Positions 36,550 to 44,406 of a stretch of DNA of 45,648 nucleotides are shown here, one piece after another (the stretch's first letter is position 1; every line of letters starts with the position of its first letter). This DNA is from Psychrobacter sp. 4Dc (GTDB lineage: Bacteria; Pseudomonadota; Gammaproteobacteria; Pseudomonadales; Moraxellaceae), in the NCBI RefSeq assembly GCF_002836715.1, contig NZ_PJAT01000089.1:1-45648 (forward strand). Reading direction: 5' to 3'. The notes beneath the pieces were generated by a model. The model saw only the letters and a program-made list of their open reading frames with translations. It was not told the DNA's origin and did not search any database. Position numbers and translations under genes: made by a program.

Positions 36550-37188
36550 ATGAAAATATTTAATACCCGTTTAAGTACGCTTAGCGATACCCAAAAAGCA
36601 CAATTGGTAGAACAGTATCAAGCCGATGATTACCTGCTATTGGATTTTGATACTCGTCAGCATTCCCGCTTTAGAGCCATTACTGTTTCAGGTGAGGCAG
36701 TTGGTGTTGACTTGCCTCGTACAGGTGTACTAAAAGGAAATGATGTCCTTATCAATGCAGCAGGTGAGCTGATGCAAGTCATCGCCAAGCCGCAAGCGGT
36801 GACTAAGGTAACGGCTGATAATGAATTTCTACTAATGAAAGGCGCTTATCATTTGGGCAATCGTCATGTGCCATTGATGTTTGAGTACAGCGCAGCAGGG
36901 TATGCACTTTATTTCGAAAACGATCATGTGCTGGCACAAATGTTAGAAAATCTTGGTCTACGTATCGAGTCTACCTCAGTGCCATTTGAGCCTGAAACGG
37001 GCGCTTATCAAACGGGACAAGGGCATTCGCATGGTCACGCTCACTCCCATGCACATTCGCATAGTGACTCTCATAGTCATAAGAAAAGTCATAGCCATGA
37101 CGAAAGCCACAGCCACGGACATCACCATAGCCATAGCCATAGCCATAGTCATCATGATGCGCCTGTAGGTCGTTCAAATGATGGTTAA
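36550..37188 (+). CDS. ureE: Urease accessory protein UreE with His-rich tail
   Basis: Nickel metallochaperone that passes nickel to the UreG/F/D complex. The ATG at 36550 (MKIFNTRL) is chosen; the open frame starts earlier, at 36463, but that leader has no family match, and AGAGAAG lies about 4-8 bases upstream of 36550. Product 212 residues: N-terminal substrate-like domain, central metal-binding domain (LMKGAYHLGNRHVPLMF) and a histidine-rich C-terminus of about 45 residues with 21 His (HSHGHAHSH type). It overlaps ureF by 11 bases. Confidence 0.93.
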   Translation: MKIFNTRLSTLSDTQKAQLVEQYQADDYLLLDFDTRQHSRFRAITVSGEAVGVDLPRTGVLKGNDVLINAAGELMQVIAKPQAVTKVTADNEFLLMKGAYHLGNRHVPLMFEYSAAGYALYFENDHVLAQMLENLGLRIESTSVPFEPETGAYQTGQGHSHGHAHSHAHSHSDSHSHKKSHSHDESHSHGHHHSHSHSHSHHDAPVGRSNDG

Positions 37189-37972
37189 TACCAGTGCTCA
37201 GCCTACTCAGTCTACCCAACTTGGGCAGCTGTTGATGCTGGCATCTAGCAATTTGCCGATTGGTAGTTATACCTATTCGCAAGGTGTAGAGTCAGCGATC
37301 GAGTCAGGGGTTGTCTCTGATGAATCCAGTACGCTTACATTTATGCAGGACTATCTAGCGCTTGCAGTCATTGGCTATGAGTTGCCTATATTGGGTCTGA
37401 TCATGTGTGCACTAAGCCAAGGTCGTGAAGCGATAGCGGCAAATCTAGCACACGACTATCACGCTGGCCTCGAGAGTAAAGAGTTTGTTCTGGAGTCGCA
37501 GCAGTTGGCACAGGCGATGGTGTCGTGGCTCAACGAAGTATTGAGTCTTGGCATACCGGCCGAAATACCTGAAGATGGATTTTTGCCGCTATTTGCACAT
37601 ATTGCTCAGCATTGGCAGCTGCCACTAGCGCAGTCGATGACGACTTATGGATTTGCTCAATTAGAGAACATGGTGCTCGCTGCTGTTAAGACAGTGCCGT
37701 TAGGACAGATGGCGGGTCAGCGTATTCTTTGGCAATTGCAAAGCGATCTAGGTGCTCAGGTCGATGCTCTAAGCGATGATGTGCAACAGGCCTTTGGTGC
37801 CTTAGTCATGTCGACAAACACGGCCAATACTTTAGGTGATAGTGAAGAGTCGGACTGTCAGCAGCTATGCCAAGACCTCTATGAATCGCTTAATATCTCT
37901 AATAACTTGCCCAGTTTGGCTATTCTCTCAAGTATGCACGAAGAGCAATACAGTCGGTTGTTCCGCTCATAA
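37178..37972 (+). CDS. ureF: Urease accessory protein UreF
   Basis: GTPase-regulating accessory protein that bridges UreD and UreG on apo-urease. The 264 residues include the family blocks LLMLASSNLPIGSYTYSQGVESAIESG (about residues 14-40), SKEFVLESQQLAQAM, and SMTTYGFAQLENMVLAAVKTVPLGQMAGQRIL. The first ATG overlaps the ureE stop, suggesting translational coupling; a second ATG is directly adjacent at 37181. The C-terminal part, after residue about 210, is more variable. Confidence 0.93.
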   Translation: MMVNTSAQPTQSTQLGQLLMLASSNLPIGSYTYSQGVESAIESGVVSDESSTLTFMQDYLALAVIGYELPILGLIMCALSQGREAIAANLAHDYHAGLESKEFVLESQQLAQAMVSWLNEVLSLGIPAEIPEDGFLPLFAHIAQHWQLPLAQSMTTYGFAQLENMVLAAVKTVPLGQMAGQRILWQLQSDLGAQVDALSDDVQQAFGALVMSTNTANTLGDSEESDCQQLCQDLYESLNISNNLPSLAILSSMHEEQYSRLFRS

Positions 37973-38029
37973 CTGTACCTTGATTTCTATTTATAATTAT
38001 TAATATATAAACTGTTTTAGGAAATTAAT

Positions 38030-38719
38030 ATGTCTCTAACTCCGCTCAAATCAAAAAATTCTCACACTGCATCAGACGTACAGACTGATAGCGACAGCCA
38101 GAAACCATCTTCTGCCTTATCGTGCTTACGCCTTGGTATTGGCGGGCCTGTTGGTAGTGGTAAAACTGCTTTGACTTTAAGGCTATGCCAAAACCTGCGT
38201 GATACGGTCAATATGGCAGTGGTGACCAATGACATCTATACCAAAGAAGATTCAGAGTTTTTGACCCGCAATGATGCCATGCCCGCTGAGCGTATCCGCG
38301 GCGTAGAGACGGGCGGCTGTCCGCATACGGCTATCCGCGAAGATGCTTCTATTAATCTGACTGCGATTGCTGAGCTACAAGCGACTTTTGAAGGGTTGGA
38401 GTTGATTATCATTGAGTCAGGTGGCGACAATCTAGCTGCGACATTTAGCCCAGAGTTGTCTGACTTGACCTTGTACGTCATTGATGTCTCTGCAGGCGAT
38501 AAGATACCTCGTAAAGGTGGCCCCGGCATTACCAAGTCTGATTTGTTGATTATTAATAAGACTGACCTTGCACCAATGGTTGGTGCTTCGCTTGAAGTGA
38601 TGGAACGCGATGCCAAAAAAATGCGTGGCGACAAACCTTTTGTTTTTAGCAATATGAAAACAGGTGATGGACTAGACGAGATTATCGCCTTTATTAAAGA
38701 ACATGGCATGCTTGCCTAA
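38030..38719 (+). CDS. ureG: Urease accessory GTPase UreG
   Basis: GTPase that delivers nickel to the urease active site. The 229 residues include a P-loop GPVGSGKT (39-46), the [14 protein letters not shown] switch segment, the metal-binding [15 protein letters not shown] (Cys-Pro-His), and [11 protein letters not shown] for guanine recognition. The N-terminus is about 30 residues longer than in the closest UreG proteins. It follows ureF after about 57 bases. Confidence 0.96.
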   Translation: MSLTPLKSKNSHTASDVQTDSDSQKPSSALSCLRLGIGGPVGSGKTALTLRLCQNLRDTVNMAVVTNDIYTKEDSEFLTRNDAMPAERIRGVETGGCPHTAIREDASINLTAIAELQATFEGLELIIIESGGDNLAATFSPELSDLTLYVIDVSAGDKIPRKGGPGITKSDLLIINKTDLAPMVGASLEVMERDAKKMRGDKPFVFSNMKTGDGLDEIIAFIKEHGMLA

Positions 38720-38769
38720 AGAGCAGGTGAGCTTTTACCATTAAAATATAAAGAATAAGGAAAAACCGC

Positions 38770-39522
38770 ATGACACAGTGTACAAAAGGTATTCACATCG
38801 AAAAATCTCGTTTTTCACAAGTGCTCTCAGCTCGTCATATCGTGTCTGGTTCGGCTGTGATGATGACATCACTAATGCTACCGTCATTGGCGCAGGCGCA
38901 TTCAGGGCATATTCATTCGACTACTACGCAAGCGCCATCGTTTTTAGGTACGTTGCAAGCAGGACTGATGCATCCAGTAACTGGCCTTGATCATCTGTTT
39001 TTGGCAGTAGGCATGGGCATGTTGTTTTATGGTCTACAAAAGCAGCGCTTAGGCATGATGTCGTTGACGGCAGGGTTGTCATTAGGCGCGATATTGGGCA
39101 CGGCTGGCGTGCTAATTGGCGGTATCGCGTTTGCTGCATCATCTAGGCTAATTGAAGTGGCAATATCACTGTCGGTAGTCGTATTGGCTATGGTCTTGAT
39201 GAGCCAAAAAAGCAGACAAGAGGCATTCTCTGCTCAGACCCATACAGCGCACACGCCAAGTATTCAGCAGTTGTCATTGTTTGGCTTTGGTGGTCTGGCA
39301 GTGTTTCATGGCATGGCACACGCGATGGAAGTACCAGCGAATGTCGGTGTGAGCGGTCAGCTAGGATTTTATGCAGGGATGATGATTACGATGCTAGCGC
39401 TATATGCAGTTGGTACGCTGGTTAGTCAGCAGTTGCAGCAACGTTTTAGTGATAGTTTGTGGCTACAGCGCGGGCTAGTTCTACTAGGATTGAGCGCCGT
39501 ATTTGCGCCTGTTTTAGTGTAA
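38770..39522 (+). CDS. ureJ: HupE/UreJ-family nickel permease
   Basis: Membrane protein of the HupE/UreJ family that imports nickel for metalloenzymes. The 250 residues include a likely signal region ending AQAHSGH, a His-rich mature start (HSGHIHS), and the family motif HPVTGLDHLFLAVGMG near residues 68-83, which is the metal-binding signature. About six membrane segments follow, with a second His-rich FHGMAHAME segment near 180. AAGGA before the ATG at 38770 supports the start. It closes the urease operon; a strong terminator follows. Confidence 0.9.
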   Translation: MTQCTKGIHIEKSRFSQVLSARHIVSGSAVMMTSLMLPSLAQAHSGHIHSTTTQAPSFLGTLQAGLMHPVTGLDHLFLAVGMGMLFYGLQKQRLGMMSLTAGLSLGAILGTAGVLIGGIAFAASSRLIEVAISLSVVVLAMVLMSQKSRQEAFSAQTHTAHTPSIQQLSLFGFGGLAVFHGMAHAMEVPANVGVSGQLGFYAGMMITMLALYAVGTLVSQQLQQRFSDSLWLQRGLVLLGLSAVFAPVLV

Positions 39523-39601
39523 AGCGCGCTTTATAGTACAAGTACGATGTTTGTAGGTTCGATGTTTGTGGCTGATTTTATCTAGCTAGCGAACATCATA
39601 A

Positions 39602-39639
39602 AAAATGCGCCCCCGATCAAAAGGTCGGGGGCGCATTTT
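39602..39639. terminator. Strong bidirectional terminator
   Basis: A G+C-rich stem (39602-39618 with 39623-39639, one G-U pair, loop of four A) has A and T runs on both sides. It ends both the urease operon and the convergent tig gene. Confidence 0.93.
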
Positions 39640-39690
39640 AGTTTTGATAACCGACTACAGCATATCTAAAAAGACAGCTGGTCGTATCAA

Positions 39691-41037
39691 TTACATTGCT
39701 TGCTGCTGTTGTTGCTGCTGAGCAGCTAGCAAGTCTTGGTAGCTAACTTCTTTGTCAGTTACTTTACCTTGTGCGATCAAGTAATCTACTACTTGGTCTT
39801 CTAGCACAACAGACTCAATGTTAGCGCGCTGCTGCTTGTCATTGGTGTAGTACTCGATTACTTCTGCTGGATCTTCGTAGTTTTCAGCGGCTTCTTTGAT
39901 GAAGGTTTCAACACGCTCTTGATCTACTTCTAGGCCTTTAGTATCGATAACACGGGCAACGATGATGCCAAGACGGGCAGCACGTAGCGCTTGCTCTTCA
40001 AATAGCTCATTTGGTAGCATGTCTTTATCGAAGCTATCAGCATTCGCACCGAACTGCTGAGAAAAACGTTGCATCATCATGTTGCGTTGACGCTCGATTT
40101 CTTGCTCTAGCATCGCGTTTGGTACATCAAACTCGTTCTTTTCTAGCAATGCATCAAAAGTTGCTTGCTTAACTTGACTACGCGCAGCGTTTTTGATTTC
40201 GCGTTCCATGTTTTTGCGTACGTCTTCTTTCAATTTCTCTACGCCACCTTCTTTTACGCCGAATAGCTCAAGGAACTCTTCATTGATTTCAGGTAACTTA
40301 GATTTTTCAACCAATTTTACGTTGATTTTGAACTGAGCTTCTTTACCAGCTAAGTTCTCAGCTTGATAATCTTCTGGGAAAGTGACGTCGATGACTTTTT
40401 CTTCGCCAGCTTTCATGCCTTTGATACCCGCTTCAAAACCTGGGATCATCTGGTTGCTACCGATAACTAGTTTAAAGTCTTCAGCAGAGCCGCCTTCGAA
40501 TTTTTCGCCGTCGATAGAGCCTTCAAAGTCAAAAGTCACTTGGTTGTCTTTCGCCGCCATGCCTTTTTTCTCAACGAATTCTTCACGTTGCTTTTGTAGG
40601 TTTTCGATCATGGTGTCAACGTCTTCTTCACTCACTTGTGCAGTGTGACGCTCAACTTCGATCTCATCGATACCTTGTACGTCTACTTCTGGGAAGATTT
40701 CAACGGTCGCTTGATACACCAAGAAATCGTCTTCAAGTTTTACGTCGTCGATGTTAGGCATGCCAACAGCGCGGATGTCTTCAGATTTGATCGCTTCAAA
40801 TACAGTATCACGGATCACATCGTTGATAACTTCTTGTTGAATGCCAGCACCGTACTGAGAGCGGATGTGTGACATAGGGACGTTACCTTTACGGAAACCG
40901 TCAATCTTGGCAGTTTTCGCAACTTGGCGAATACGGCCTTCAACTTTGTTTTGAATTTTTTCAACGGGCACTTTAACCGTTAGCTGGGTTTCTTTATTAG
41001 ATAGCTTGTTGGTTGTGACTTGTAAATCTGTAGCCAT
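39691..41037 (-). CDS. tig: Trigger factor
   Basis: Ribosome-bound chaperone and peptidyl-prolyl isomerase that binds nascent chains. The 448 residues contain the ribosome-binding GFRKGNVP motif (about residues 47-54), the FKBP-type domain ([40 protein letters not shown]), and the C-terminal helical domain, ending in a Gln-rich tail. In most gammaproteobacteria tig directly precedes clpP and clpX; here clpP lies about 7.9 kb away, beyond the urease operon. A putative promoter lies about 270-300 bases upstream. Confidence 0.97.
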   Translation of the reverse strand: MATDLQVTTNKLSNKETQLTVKVPVEKIQNKVEGRIRQVAKTAKIDGFRKGNVPMSHIRSQYGAGIQQEVINDVIRDTVFEAIKSEDIRAVGMPNIDDVKLEDDFLVYQATVEIFPEVDVQGIDEIEVERHTAQVSEEDVDTMIENLQKQREEFVEKKGMAAKDNQVTFDFEGSIDGEKFEGGSAEDFKLVIGSNQMIPGFEAGIKGMKAGEEKVIDVTFPEDYQAENLAGKEAQFKINVKLVEKSKLPEINEEFLELFGVKEGGVEKLKEDVRKNMEREIKNAARSQVKQATFDALLEKNEFDVPNAMLEQEIERQRNMMMQRFSQQFGANADSFDKDMLPNELFEEQALRAARLGIIVARVIDTKGLEVDQERVETFIKEAAENYEDPAEVIEYYTNDKQQRANIESVVLEDQVVDYLIAQGKVTDKEVSYQDLLAAQQQQQQQAM

Positions 41038-41571
41038 GTTAATTACACCTTTAGGATTAAGTAGTACGTTTGATTAATGAAATAGTACTTAGGGTTAAAT
41101 TGTAATAGACAGACCGCGCCTCAAATTACCGGCATGTACGACGGGCTGCCGTTGAAATAAATAGGGGATAGCGATAGCGCACAACGTCAAATTCAGTGCC
41201 AGTAGCAATCGCCGCTGATACTAAAAGGTGAACCTGCTGAGGTTGTCCATGCTATCAAATATCGATAATAAACCGTTAATGCACCGCATAATAACGCTTT
41301 TTGGTGAATTATACAGCCAAATAACGGATTTCAACAAAATTTTAAAAGTAGAACAGTATAATCTATCTGTTTATTAAAGTAAAAATTATCTGTTTGATGG
41401 CATGTTTCCTTATGTTGCTTGCTCTTGTATGGCTTAATTTTATATAAAGAGTTAGCCATATTCATAGTCAATAAATAAGATAACGGATAAAAAACAGCGA
41501 TAAGGTTGTAAACGTATTATGAGTATCAAGTGCACTTGTAGATAGTTATAAATAGAACAGCTATAAGGTAC
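41038..41571. other. Long tig leader and promoter region
   Basis: A 534-base gap between rdgB and tig, both minus strand. It holds the tig promoter (41308-41337), and between it and tig a comparatively G+C-rich stretch (about 41110-41260) with small hairpins such as CGGCA/TGCCG and AACCT/AGGTT. No coding sequence is supported. Confidence 0.45.
41308..41337 (-). promoter_or_regulatory. Putative sigma-70 promoter of tig
   Basis: On the minus strand a perfect TATAAT (41313-41308) is preceded by TTGAAA at 15 bases or TTGTTG at 18 bases. The transcript would carry a leader of about 260 bases before tig. Confidence 0.55.
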
Positions 41572-42225
41572 TTATAAAGGTAGCTGCGCCAATAGCTGCT
41601 GGATTGCCTGACCACGATGACTGATGCTGTTTTTATTAGCAGCGCTTAGACTAGCCGCACTGGCTTGCAAATCAGGTAACCAAAACAGTGGATCATAACC
41701 AAAGCCACCATCACCATGCGCTGTCTCTGAAATCTCGCCATGCCATAATCCTTGGGCGACAATCGGTAGCGGATCATCAGCATGACGCACCATTGCCAGT
41801 ACGCAAACGAACATACCTTTGATCGGAGTATCTGGCTTCGCTGCGCGGATAGGCAGCAAGTCGGCGATGAGCTTGGCGTTATTTTTACTATCGTTGCCGT
41901 GCTCACCAGCATAGCGAGCAGAGTAGATACCTGGCGCATTATTTAGTACAGGCACGCACAGTCCTGAATCATCAGCAATCGCAGGCAGTCCACTGATACG
42001 GCTCGCATGACGGGCTTTGATAATGGCGTTTTCTACAAAGCTTAAACCATCCTCGATAGCGTCTTCAATATCAAGCTGACCTTGAGGGACAATCGTCACG
42101 TCCAAGTTCGCTTCGGCAAATAGCCGTTTAAATTCAGCCAATTTGCCTTTATTGTTACTGGCCAGTACCCATTGGTTGCCAGATGTCGGATGGGTAGCAG
42201 TTAACGAGGTATCAGTGGTGCTCAT
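41572..42225 (-). CDS. rdgB: XTP/dITP pyrophosphatase (RdgB/HAM1)
   Basis: House-cleaning enzyme that hydrolyses non-canonical purine nucleoside triphosphates. The 217 residues begin with a short variable stretch, then WVLASNNKGKLAEF (family start), AIADDSGLCVPVLNNAPGIYSARYAGEHG (catalytic loop), and the C-terminal GFGYDPLFWLP and SHRGQAIQQLL blocks. GGA lies about 9 bases before the ATG. It is upstream of tig on the same strand but with a gap of more than 500 bases. It is divergent from sodB. Confidence 0.95.
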   Translation of the reverse strand: MSTTDTSLTATHPTSGNQWVLASNNKGKLAEFKRLFAEANLDVTIVPQGQLDIEDAIEDGLSFVENAIIKARHASRISGLPAIADDSGLCVPVLNNAPGIYSARYAGEHGNDSKNNAKLIADLLPIRAAKPDTPIKGMFVCVLAMVRHADDPLPIVAQGLWHGEISETAHGDGGFGYDPLFWLPDLQASAASLSAANKNSISHRGQAIQQLLAQLPL

Positions 42226-42777
42226 AGAGTTATTCCGTAATATAAAGATAATGAAGAGCTATTATTCGAGTAGGCTTTATTTATCTTCTGTAGCGCTAAT
42301 CGGTAAATTGTTTGTCGATTGAAGTAGTTATACTAATCATGATAACGCATGAGTTTGGAGTGAATGCGGTTACTGCTTAATAAATAACCAATCGCTATAC
42401 AGATTGTACGGGCTATAACATTTGGTAACTGATATTATTGGTCACTATTGCTATAATAGATACCAAGCTAAAGTGAATTATATCTTATAGCTTGTGAATA
42501 TTAAGTTAATAAAAGTCTATAAAGTCAGAGACTTGGCTTTTTGGCGAAGAATAATAGCAATAAGTAACCGCTAGGTTAATTTTGGATTCATAATGATACG
42601 TGATATTGTATTGAGCAGTACCGTGTATCAAGCGATAAAGTTCATTTCAAACAATAAACTCAGCCAATTTAGTCCGCTATTTTATAGTGTTTTTTGCGGT
42701 GTAAAAATAGCGTAAAATTCAGTTTCTATAAGCAAGTTTTTATAAACTAACGGCTAAACAGCAAGGATAAAATAATT
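42226..42777. other. Divergent intergenic region between rdgB and sodB
   Basis: A 552-base AT-rich gap without a gene. An extended -10, TGC-TATAAT, is at 42449-42457 on the plus strand, about 320 bases before sodB. A shorter TAAAAT at 42712-42717 is nearer the gene. Which drives sodB is not clear. No Fur box was recognised. Confidence 0.35.
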
Positions 42778-43407
42778 ATGTCAAACATTACTTTACCAGA
42801 CCTACCATATGCAAAAGACGCACTAGAGCCACATATCAGTGCCGAAACGCTAGAGTATCATCATGACAAGCATCATGCTGCTTATGTAAACAAGCTAAAA
42901 GACATGTTGCCAGGTTCTGGTCTAGAAGACAAAACATTGCCAGAAATCATCGTAGCGACTGCTAAAGATGACAGCAAGCAAGGTATGTTCAACCAAGCAG
43001 CTCAAGTATGGAACCACACGTTCTACTGGAACTGCATGACGCCAACGAACGGCGGCGGCGAACCTACTGGCGATCTAAAAGCAAAAATCGAAGAAGATTT
43101 CGGTAGCTACGACAAGTTCCGTGAAGAGTTCAAAAACGCAGCATTGACTCAGTTTGGTTCAGGTTGGGCATGGCTAGTTGCTGATAAAGTCGGTGGCAAA
43201 TTGTCAATCGCTAAAACTGCTAACGCTGACACCCCACTTGCACATGACCAAGTAGCGGTATTGACTTGTGATGTATGGGAACACGCGTACTATGTAGATT
43301 ATCGTAACCGTCGTCCTGACTATGTTGACACGTTCCTAGACAAGCTAGTGAACTGGGACTACGCAAACGCAAAATATAAAGGTCAAGATGCTGGCGTTGA
43401 AGAGTAA
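42778..43407 (+). CDS. sodB: Superoxide dismutase [Fe]
   Basis: Cytosolic enzyme that dismutates superoxide. The 209 residues align with E. coli SodB: LPYAKDALEPHISAETLEYHHDKHHAAYVNKL at the N-terminus with metal ligand His28, the AAQVWNHTFYWNCM block with the second His and the iron-type Gln (AAQVWNH), and DVWEHAYYVDYRNRRPDY with Asp and His ligands. The Gln in AAQVWNH marks the Fe rather than the Mn type. AAGGA is about 11 bases before the ATG. A strong terminator follows. Confidence 0.97.
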   Translation: MSNITLPDLPYAKDALEPHISAETLEYHHDKHHAAYVNKLKDMLPGSGLEDKTLPEIIVATAKDDSKQGMFNQAAQVWNHTFYWNCMTPTNGGGEPTGDLKAKIEEDFGSYDKFREEFKNAALTQFGSGWAWLVADKVGGKLSIAKTANADTPLAHDQVAVLTCDVWEHAYYVDYRNRRPDYVDTFLDKLVNWDYANAKYKGQDAGVEE

Positions 43408-43434
43408 CCTTTAACGACTAAGTATTTGATTGAT

Positions 43435-43464
43435 AAAAAGGACACCGCGAGGTGTCCTTTTTTT
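43435..43464 (+). terminator. Rho-independent terminator after sodB
   Basis: A perfect 12-base stem (43435-43446 with 43451-43462) closed by a GCGA tetraloop (GNRA type), then a run of T. Confidence 0.95.
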
Positions 43465-43535
43465 ATGTACTAGCTTTCTATATAACTTTCTATTTTGATA
43501 TCTGATCAAAATATATTTTTGATAGAGTAGTGCTA

Positions 43536-44276
43536 TTAGGCGATACCGCCGTTTGCGCCGATATTTTGTCCAGTAACCCAAGCGGCTTCTTCACTGACCA
43601 AAAATGCCACCACACGAGCGATATCGACTGGTTCACCGATACGATTAAACGGTGACATACTGGCAAGTCTCTCTACCGTGTCATCCGCCTTACCTTGGTG
43701 AAATAGCTCGGTGTCAGTAGGGCCTGGAGATATTGCATTGACAGTGATATTGCGTTCGCCAACTTCTTTGGCAAATATACGGGTCAGCTGATCGACCGCA
43801 CCTTTGGTCGCACAGTAGGTGCCGTAACTAGGTAACATCATGCGAGTGGTTGTACTTGAGAGGTTTACAACACGGCCACCGTCATTGAGTTTAGTCGCAG
43901 CTTCACGCAATGTATTAAACGTGCCTTTTACATTAATAGCAAATATACGGTCAAAGTCTTCATCGGTAGTCTCGGCAATGGGTTTATTAATCATTATACC
44001 TGCGCTATTAACCAGAATGTCTGGCTTACCAAACGCGCTGATAGTGGCATCAAACATTGCTTCGACTTGTTCGGCATTACTGACATCGGCTTGCACGGCA
44101 ATGGCTTCACCGCCTGATGATTTAATCTGGCTTACGATATCATTGGCTGCTACGTCATCATTTGCATAATTAATGACGGTTTTAGCCCCTGATTTTGCGA
44201 GCGATAAGGCTATTTGCGCGCCGATACCTTTTGATGAACCGGTTACAATCGCGACTTTATTTTTTAGTGTTGTCAT
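43536..44276 (-). CDS. Short-chain dehydrogenase (FabG-like)
   Basis: NAD(P)-dependent oxidoreductase of the classical SDR group. The ATG at 44276 (MTTLKNKVAIVTG) is chosen: GGAG lies about eight bases upstream, while the TTG at 44291 has no site. Product 246 residues. TGSSKGIG at 12-19, NSAG in DILVNSAGI, catalytic Ser in NLSSTTTR, and YCATK (Tyr-x3-Lys) are seen. It resembles 3-oxoacyl-ACP reductases and various secondary-metabolism dehydrogenases; the substrate is unknown. It is convergent with sodB. Confidence 0.88.
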   Translation of the reverse strand: MTTLKNKVAIVTGSSKGIGAQIALSLAKSGAKTVINYANDDVAANDIVSQIKSSGGEAIAVQADVSNAEQVEAMFDATISAFGKPDILVNSAGIMINKPIAETTDEDFDRIFAINVKGTFNTLREAATKLNDGGRVVNLSSTTTRMMLPSYGTYCATKGAVDQLTRIFAKEVGERNITVNAISPGPTDTELFHQGKADDTVERLASMSPFNRIGEPVDIARVVAFLVSEEAAWVTGQNIGANGGIA

Positions 44277-44406
44277 CGATACTTTCTCCAATATTATGAG
44301 TGAATATTAGTACGCTTATATTACTTTTCGACTGATGTCTCTTGATTAGTAGGAGATAAGTTACCAGTGTGCAAAACGAATAAGTAGAGCGATTCTGTAT
44401 TCCATT

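Noticed and set aside
38236..38709. 157-residue open frame opposite ureG
   Set aside because: It mirrors the conserved ureG codons and has no independent support.
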